DNA of 64,000 nucleotides from Flavobacterium hydrophilum (GTDB lineage: Bacteria; Bacteroidota; Bacteroidia; Flavobacteriales; Flavobacteriaceae). The position numbers were made by a program, and so were the translations under genes. The notes beneath the pieces were generated by a model. The model searched no databases. It was given only the letters and a program-made list of their open reading frames with translations, and had not been told where the DNA came from. The stretch spans positions 1 through 64,000 of the forward strand of contig NZ_QJHL01000002.1 in assembly GCF_003202405.1 (NCBI RefSeq), in the 5' to 3' direction. Position 1 is the stretch's first letter. Each line of letters opens with the position of its first letter. Below are positions 1 through 9,300 of this stretch, piece after piece.

Positions 1-3000
1 GGTAAATATCTGTTTACTGTAGTGCTTCCGTTAACAATACAGCCATTGGCATCCTTAACAGAATAAGCAATAATCTGGTCTGTGCCGTTATCGCTTACAA
101 CTAAAGTGTTAACGCCGCTATAAGTAGTCGAGCCGTTAAAACTATAAGTATAAGGGAAGGTACCTGTACCGGATGTAGCTGTTACCGTAACAACTGCAGG
201 CTGGGCAACATTGCCTGAGTTACAGCCAAATGGCGTAACTGAAGCTGTAGCTGCCAATAATACAGGCTCGGTGATCGTTACCGGTAATGAATTTAATGTA
301 CAATTTCTTGCGTTACGCACAGTTACAATATAAGCTGTACCAGCAGATAAACCAGTAAACGTATTCGTTGTTTGTTCAGTTACACCACCATCTAAACTAT
401 ATTTATATGGACCTTCTCCAGCAGTAACATTTACTGTGATTGTACCATCGACACCTCCATTACAACTAACATTAGTAACTGTTGTTCCAAATACTGTGGT
501 TGGAATTGGATCTAAATCGAAACTAGTTGTTGTTCGACACACCGTAGCATTATTAGCATCTGTAACTCTAAACACATAATTTCCGGCTGTAGTAGCAGAA
601 TATGGATTTGTAGCAGAAACAAAACCTCCGTTATTGAAATTTACTTCATAAGTATAATTAGACGCTGGTATTGTATTTCCACCAGTTGTATTTAAAGTAA
701 TTGTCGCAGCAGGTGAAGTTGTACAATCTAATTCTTTTGTTAATGATGCAGATAAATTTAATTTAGGATATACTTCATAATCAACGTTAGCAGTACAACC
801 GTTTCCATCTTTAATAACTAAATTATAAGTCCCCGCTGCATTAAATGTAAAACTTGGTGAAGCCTGGAAAGCACTTCCATTTACACTATAAGTAGCACCG
901 CCTACTATATCCGGATCTACTGTTCCTGAAAAAGTAATGGTAAAAGGTGTTCCATCATAACAAACTGAAGTTGCTGGCGGAGTAACTATAGGTGCATCAT
1001 CTGCGTCTAACGTTACAGCTGCAGTTTTAATACAACCGTAAGCATCTTTTGCGTAAACAATATAATTTCCTGTTATACTTGTTGCAAAAGTTGTATTTCC
1101 AGTCCAACCTGCTGTACTTGCTGTTGGTGCTGTAGCTGATGCTAACAAATATTGATAGGTGTAAGGTGCTGTACCATCTTTCGCTAAAGCAGCAATCACA
1201 CCATCTGCGTTACAATTTACATTTTTAATTTTTGAAGCTGTAACTGATAAATCAATAGCAGATTGTGTAATACTAAATGGAGCTGAAGATACACTACACC
1301 CTGCATTTGTTGCACCTGTATCTTCTGTAATTAAAACGAAATAATTACCAAATGGCAATGTACCAAAATTATTTACAGTTAATGATCCAGCAGCAGGAAT
1401 AGTAGCACTTACTACACCTCCAATAGGCGTAACATTTTGAGAATTATAGATTTGATACTTAACTGGGGTATCTACACCATAAGTCTGATTCATTGTAAAT
1501 GTTACATTACCATTTGCAGCACCTTTACAAGTAATGTTACTTTCCACTAAAGGATTAACCGTAATAGTAGAACTTGTTCCAATTGGAAACTCAGCTGTTT
1601 CATAATAGTAACATCCTGTACCTGTACCCCCATGGATAGGAGCAGCATCATATACCACAAATGTATAAGTAACTCCAGGTATTAAATTATTAAATGTCGT
1701 TTGTTTGCTTCCTGCCGGAGTTTCAGCCAGCCAAGTACCAGTTGGATAAGAAGGAGCACTGCCTGTATATAAGCTAAAATAAAATGGCCCAGTACCAATA
1801 GTACTTGTCGGAGAAGAACTTACTGCAACAAGGGCTGATCCTAGTCCAGAACAAACTCCCGGAGCAGCAGAAACCGTAATATCAAGATCATTCGGTGGTG
1901 AGGCTACTAATACATTTTGAACTAGTTTTGAACAACCATTTGCATCAACTACATTAATTTGATATAAACCAAAATCAACTACATTAAAACTAACCGAAGT
2001 CGTACCTGCATTATTTAATTCAGAATTATTATAACCGTTGACACCTGTAACAATATAATCATAAGGCCCTACACCTCCTGTTACACTATCAACGATTACA
2101 GATCCTTTTGAAATACCTGAACCATTACAAGTAATTGGTACGGCATGACTTGTAACAACAATATCAAAAGGCTGTGTTATAGTAATATCCTCAGTATCCG
2201 TACATCCTCTTGCGTCAGTTAATGTTACGGTATAAACTCCTGCAGCCAATCCTGACGTTTGAGTACCGTAATCAAATCCTGTTGTGTTATTTTTTATATT
2301 GAATACAAATGGAGCTAAGCCTTTTGTATTATCAATTGCAATTGCAATTGCCGCAGTATCGTCTCCATTACAATTAATAGATTGTATTTGAGTAACCCCA
2401 ATGTTTCCTGGTAAAGTTGTATCATCAATTACAGGATTAACCGTTGGTGTAACAACGATTGCAGTTGTTGTAGATGCTGAACAAGTATTTGTATCAGTAA
2501 CTGTAAAAGTATAGTTTCCTGGAGTACTTGTTGAAAATACATTTCCTGCGAAAGTTCCAGTATTTGGGGAACTTGTATAAATAAATGGTCCTGCACCACC
2601 AGTTGGTGTTAATGTAATTTGTGCAGCCGTTGGTGCCGGATTACAAGTAATATCTTTATTTAAAACTGCACTTAGAGTTAATTGTGGAGCTACTGTAACT
2701 GAGTTGCTATCTGCAGTACAGCCGTTAGCGTCTTTTACACGGATAGTGTATGTACCTACCGATGTTATTGTAAAAATATTAGATGACTGATAAGAACCAC
2801 CATTAATACTGTAAGATAAAGTTCCCGTTCCTCCTGTTACCGATGTGCTAATGGTGTATCCTCCAGGAGTACCTAAACAACCAGATCCAGTAGCAACAAC
2901 TGCTGTTGGCGCATTATCTGTTGAAACAGCAACATCTACTTTAACTGTACAGCCATTGGCATCTTTTACCCAAACATCCCAGTTGGCATTTGTTAACGGA

Positions 3001-6000
3001 TTTAAATCAGCACTATTGCTGGCAACGTAATCTGCTGCCACAGGAGCAACTCCGTCTTGTTTATAAGCATAGGTATAGGTTGGCGTACCTCCTGAAGCAG
3101 TTATGGTAACCTTAGAGGTAGCAACATTACAATTCGCATTCACTGCTGTATAACCAGCCGATAAAACTGTTGGCTGTGTAATGGTGATAGAAGTAGATGC
3201 TGTACATCCTGTAGTCTCATCTGTGAAAACAACAGCATAAGTACCTACACCAAGGTTTGGCAGGGTAAACGAAGCCGCGCTCTGAGCCGTAACGGCAGGG
3301 TCTGTGTTTACTTTATAGCTGTAAGTAGAAGTAAACTGGCTCACATCGTATCTGATAGAACCTGTAGAACCTCCATTACAATATACATCGTTCAATTTAG
3401 TAGCTGTCGCTGCAATTGGATTAACCACCGGAACTGTATGAGATCCTATGGAATAACAGCCACTTGCATCGGTTACTTTGAAACTATAAGTAACTCCTCC
3501 GGCCAATCCACTGAAAATACCTGTAGTATTTGATGTAACAGAAGCTGCAGGTGCTGTAATTTCATAAGTAAACGTCGTACCAACTCCTGTACCTGCTGCT
3601 TTGGCAACAGTAACGGTACTGGTAGTACGAGAAGCTGGCGCACAGTAAATATCCGTATGGGTAATACCTGAAATTACTGGTGGATTTAATCTGTTGATAA
3701 CAACTGAATCTGAATAAGTACAGCCATTATTGTCTTTTACGATATAATGTATCGTTTGGTCTGTTCCATTATCGGAAACCGTGAAAGTTCTCGTACCTGT
3801 AAAAGCACTTCCCTCAAAACTATACGTATAGGGAGCAGTTCCTGTAGTTGGCACTGCAACAGTAACAACTGCAGACTGTTTAACATTGGTAGTATTACAG
3901 CTAAAAGCAGTCGCTGATGCCGTAGTAGTCAAGGCTGTTGGCTGGGTAATGGTTACATTTACCAAACCTGTACAACCCTTGCTGTCCTTAACATAAAAAG
4001 TATAAGGACCTGCAGCCAATCCTGTAAAGGTAGCCGTTGCAGTAAAGCCGCTTGTAGCATTATTACTGTAAGTATAACCACCTGAACCCCCAGCCCCTGT
4101 TAAGGTAACTGAACCATTGGATGCTCCTCCGTTACAGCTCACATTTACCTGTGTAGCTGTTACTGTAGGATCTGAAATCGTATTTACTGTAGCTGTAGTG
4201 GTAACTCTACACCCTGGAGTATTAGAATCTGTAACTCTAAAAGTATAAGTACCTGCTGTAGCTGTCGTATAGACATTACTTGCCATTGCTGTGTAGGTAG
4301 AACCTCCATTGGCAGAAACTTCATAACTATAAGCCGTTCTGCCTCCTGAAACCGTAAGGGTAATCTGCGCCTCTGGTGTCGTTGGCGAACAGCTAAGCTC
4401 TCTGGTAACGGCTGATGTAGCAGTCAACTGTGGGTAAACCGTAACTGCTGCTGATGGAACAGTACAGCCGTTGGCATCCTTAATATGAACCGTATAAGTG
4501 CCTGCAGAAACCGTAAAGACAGGGCTGGACTGGAATGTGCCAGTAGCACCGCCAATACTATAGCTCAATGGAGCAAGACTTGTCGATGATGGCGTAGCGG
4601 TAATAGTAAAGCCACTGCCTGAACCTGTACACTGGTTGTCTACTGATACAGTTAATGATGGGGTGTTGTCGCTTATAATGTCAACTCTTCTTTTTGCAAT
4701 ACATCCATTAGCATCTTTTACATAAATATCCCAAGCCAGATTCGCTCCTGAGTTTGTATCAATCGTGAAAACTGAACCTGAGGCATAAGCTGATGTAGGA
4801 ACTGCCGATGGGTTTATTGCATAAGCATAAGTATATGCCGGTGTACCTCCTGTAGCTGTTACTGTTATTTGTGAATTATCATTGTTGCAATTTACATTTG
4901 TACCAACCGCACTTGTAATAGATACTGCCGCTGAAGGCTGTGCAAGGGTTACGCTATAAGTAGCCGGACATTTTGTTTTTATATCGGTAACTGTAATGGT
5001 ATAACTACCCGCAGATAAATTATTCAAATTAACAGTATTTGCCGTTTGATTAGTATTAGAATCAACTGTTACATTTGCTGAGTTTCTAACTACATAGTCG
5101 TAACCACTAGTACTAACTCCTGAAACTGTAAACTGAATATTTCCAGTCCCACCATAACATGAAATTGGGGCAGTAACAGAACCTCCGGCTGTAATAGCAG
5201 GAATTCCGCTAATAGTATGTGGTTTTGCAAACGTACAATTCGTTTGGGTATCCGTAGCCTGGAAAACATAACTTCCAGCAGCTAAACCTTGGAAAATTCC
5301 TGTAGAATTTGCCGTTGCATTATATCCTGAAGGACCTGATATAATTTGATAACTGAAAGGGTTTGCAACACCTGTTTTTACAGCCGTAACTGTTACTTGA
5401 CCTCCTACTGGATTAGTTGAACAATCATAACCATTATCAACAATTGTTATATCTGTAATTGGTTCTAATACCCCAATAGTTACAGATAATGGTCCAAATT
5501 GACAACCATTTGCATCCTTAATATATGCAGTAACTGTTCCAGAAACTGAAGTAGAATAAGTATTAGCATTTGTAAAATTAGAAGTACCGTTAAAACTATA
5601 TTGATAAGAACCTGAACCTCCTGTAGCTGTAATAGTTACTACTGCAGGAACAGTACCGGTAGCACTACATTTTAACTCTGTAGCCCCAATATTTCCCCCA
5701 ACAGCCATTGGATTTATGATAGTAACATCACTCACTGCAGATTCACAGCCCTTACTGTCAATTACTTTAATATTATAAGTACCCGCTGCTAAACCGGTAA
5801 ACTGGTTTGTTGACTGAGTTGTATAAGTAGCCGCAGAACTTAATTTAATTGCATAAGTATAAACAGTTGTAGCTCCATTTGAAGCCGTAACCGTAATAGT
5901 ACCATCGTTAGCATTATAACAGGTAATATCAGTTTTATTAGATGTTAAAGTTGGTGTTGTTTTTGCAGAAACCACAACTGTGCTTGTTGCCGGGCAACTT

Positions 6001-6300
6001 TTACTGTCTGTAACTGTAAATACATAACTTCCAGACTGAGTTGCTGTATAAGGGAAAGATGTAACAGTAACAGCTGTTGCTCCATTACGGGAAACTGTAT
6101 AAGTATATGGTCCGTAACCACCTGTTACAACTGCATTAATTGAAGCATCTGCCAGACATGTCAGGTCCTGAGCTAAACTTGCATTTAATTGCAATTGAGG
6201 TTCAATAATAATGTTTGAAATTGTTGCTGTACAATTATTGCTGTCTGTAACTAAAATAGTATGCGTCCCAGGGGCAACATTATTAAACGTATTAGTTGTA
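1..6300 (-). repeat. Higher-order repeat of about 1.75-1.9 kb within the giant adhesin
   Basis: The modules are not a simple string of equals. An anchor module beginning like PQLxLxASLxxxLxC recurs near 6.2, 4.43, 2.68 and 0.76 kb. A different module (like ATAFSCN, followed by VSDNGTDQ in two copies) recurs near 5.7, 3.95, 2.17 and 0.27 kb. Blocks of about seven modules therefore seem to have been duplicated as units and then diverged. Spacing was estimated by eye from the translation. Confidence 0.65.
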
Positions 6301-9300
6301 ATTGGAGTATTATTATCTAATTTATAGGTATAAGGACCAACACCTCCAGATGCAGTAACAACCAAACTGGCAGGATTAGAAGGTGTGTAACACCAGTCTG
6401 TTGAAGCAGCCAAAGTTGCAGTTGGTGCAGTTGGATTTGTAATTGTTATTGGTGCAGATGGCTGAGACAAACAATCATTTGCATCTTTTACCTGAACCCT
6501 ATAAGTTCCCTGAGCTACATTAGAGAAAGTTTTATTTGTTTGAAATGGAACGACAATTCCTGAAGAATTGCTCAATTGATACTGATAGCTTCCAGTTCCT
6601 CCTGTAACTGTCGTAGCCGTTATGGTTCCTCCTGTTGTACAAGTTGGATCTGTTTTATCTACCTGAAAAAGAATTCCCTGAGGAGACTTAATTTCTGAAT
6701 CAAATTTGAACTCACATTTTCCTGCGGAATCTGCAGAATTATATTTTACTATTACATTATACATTCCTGCTCCTAACCCTGAAATTATTCTTGGTGAAGT
6801 TGTTGAAGTATTCCATGGACCATTATTAATCGAATAATAAAATCCTGTAGTCGTATTAAAATTGGTTGCAGTAATGGTAATACTTCCGTCATTTGAAGTG
6901 CTACATTTTGTGTCCTGAAAGATCGGTGTTGGTGCATTAAAAGCACTGTTACTATTAATAACTACTGGAACACTTTTTTCATTTCCACATGATTTTGGTA
7001 ATTGACGAACCCAGATATCATCAATTATTAAGTCATTTCCTCCTCGTTCAGTACTTCCGGAACGAATTCTAAATGTTAGATTTGTATTGTTCTTAGGGTC
7101 TAACGAAATACTTATTGGTACCCATTTTGTTCTATTTGGGTCATTTGTTGCTTCAGCAATTTTTCCGGTATCTTGTGTAGCAACAACATTTCCGGAACCA
7201 TCAACCAATTCAAATCGAACAATTGGAGCTGCTCCACCATAATTTATATTTAACAAATTGGCAACATATAAATCAACTATAATTGGCTGATTAGGAATAA
7301 CATCTACAATTGGTTTACTGTATAAAATTCCATTAACACCAGCTGCCTCACCAATATTTACTAATAAATATCTTCCGTTTGGATCTACTCCATTAGTAGT
7401 ATGATCTTTAAATGGATACCATGCTGTATCATTTCTCCAGAAGAAACTTGCAACAGAATATTGATTATCTTCAACAGAACGAGTTGGTGTACCATTTAAA
7501 GAACATGTATAAGGTGGATTTACTCTTTGGTCATTAAAACAATAAGCAGCTGCAATACCAGGAGAAGTAGTAGGTGCTCCTGAACCAAAATTTTCTTGCA
7601 ATAAATTACTATAACTAGAAACTGTTTCTACCTTATACTTTACAATTACTGTATGATTTCCAGAAGGAACATTGTAAAAAGTACCACTTGTTATCGGCGT
7701 GTTTGCAACTGGAGTACCCGTTCCGGTTTGCAGATAATATTCATAACTATAAGTTGCACCGGATGAAGTTGGTGTATTTACAACCACAGTAGCTGTAGCC
7801 GTACCATCACAATTGTATACCGGATTAATATTACTATCAATTACCGGGTCTGCCGGTTTAGGATCCAGAATTACATCGTAAGGAATTTTATAAATACATC
7901 CTTTAGAATCTCTTACGCGCAAATCATAAGAAGCAGTTGATGCTACCACATATTTTTCAAATGAAGCCTGCCAATTAGCCCCTCCATCAAAACTATATTG
8001 ATATGGAGCTGTACCTCCCTGAACATTGGTAATTCGTAACAAACCTGTTGGCTGTCCTCCTTGTAAAGGTCCACAACCCGCAAGTTCACCAACACCAGCC
8101 GAAGCAGTTAATGCTGAAGTTGGTCCTGTTATAATATATTGTTCAGCCGGGTTTTGACACTCTACACCACCTAAAGTATATTTTACAACCAAATTATAAG
8201 TTCCTGCTGCAAGGTTTGAGAAAACAGGACTTGATTGGAATGCTCCACCAATACTATAAGACATTGTATGTCCATTTGCAACGATATCGATTATTCTTAT
8301 TTCTGCCTTATCCTCATAACAATTAATATCAGTTTTCGTAACATTATAAGTAGGTTTAGCATTATCCGGAACTACAATCGAAACTGTTTTTTCACAGTTA
8401 TTTGTTCCTACAACTCTTATAGAATAAGTACCCGGAGTTGTAACATCTATTTCATTAGAAGTTTGAAAAGTAGCAGATCCATTAACAAAATAATAAAAAG
8501 CATTACTATTATTTCCCGACTGAGATGTTGTTATCAAAATCTTACCTGCACTACATGAAGTTAAAGGTGTCTTAATTGACGGTGTCGCTTTAATCTCCCC
8601 CGCAGGACTATTTATTCTAACAGTATTACTAGTATAAGTACATCCATCGTCTGTTCTTACTGTAAAAGAATAATTGCCTGCATCTAAATTATTAAAAAGT
8701 TGATCTGCATTGGCAACCGGACCTACTTTTTGAACTGAAGTACTTCCTCTGAAAAGTTCGTAGTAATACTGACCTCTTACTCCTGAAGTATTAACTTTTA
8801 TACTTCCTTTTTCTCCAAAACATATTGGATGAGTTGGAATTGTTTCAACCACTAACTTTCTGTCTACTATACTAACAGAAACTTCAAAAATACAAGGGTT
8901 TGTTGTAACGTTTTTTTGCTTGATGTAAACTGTATAGTTTCCAGCCGTATTTATTGGAGAAAAAACATTACTGTCCTTATAAGTTCCGTTTTTCGTTAAA
9001 CTATATTCATATCCGGCAGGAACTCCATTTACGGTAATTCTTCCTTTTGTATTACAATAAATATCGTTATAAGTTACGGTCGGATTTAGTTCGTTTTTAT
9101 AAACATTGAAATAGAACTGATTGAAACAATCATTTTGATACCTAATAGTTAAGCGATATTGTCCTTTTGTATCTGCTTTATAATCAGGTCCTGTTGCTAC
9201 TTGCTTCCATGTACAAAATTCGCCTTCATTGGCACATTTATCATTTGCTACAGCAGGGCATTGAGGCTCGCCTTCAACCAGCTTTTCCCAAACTATTGTA

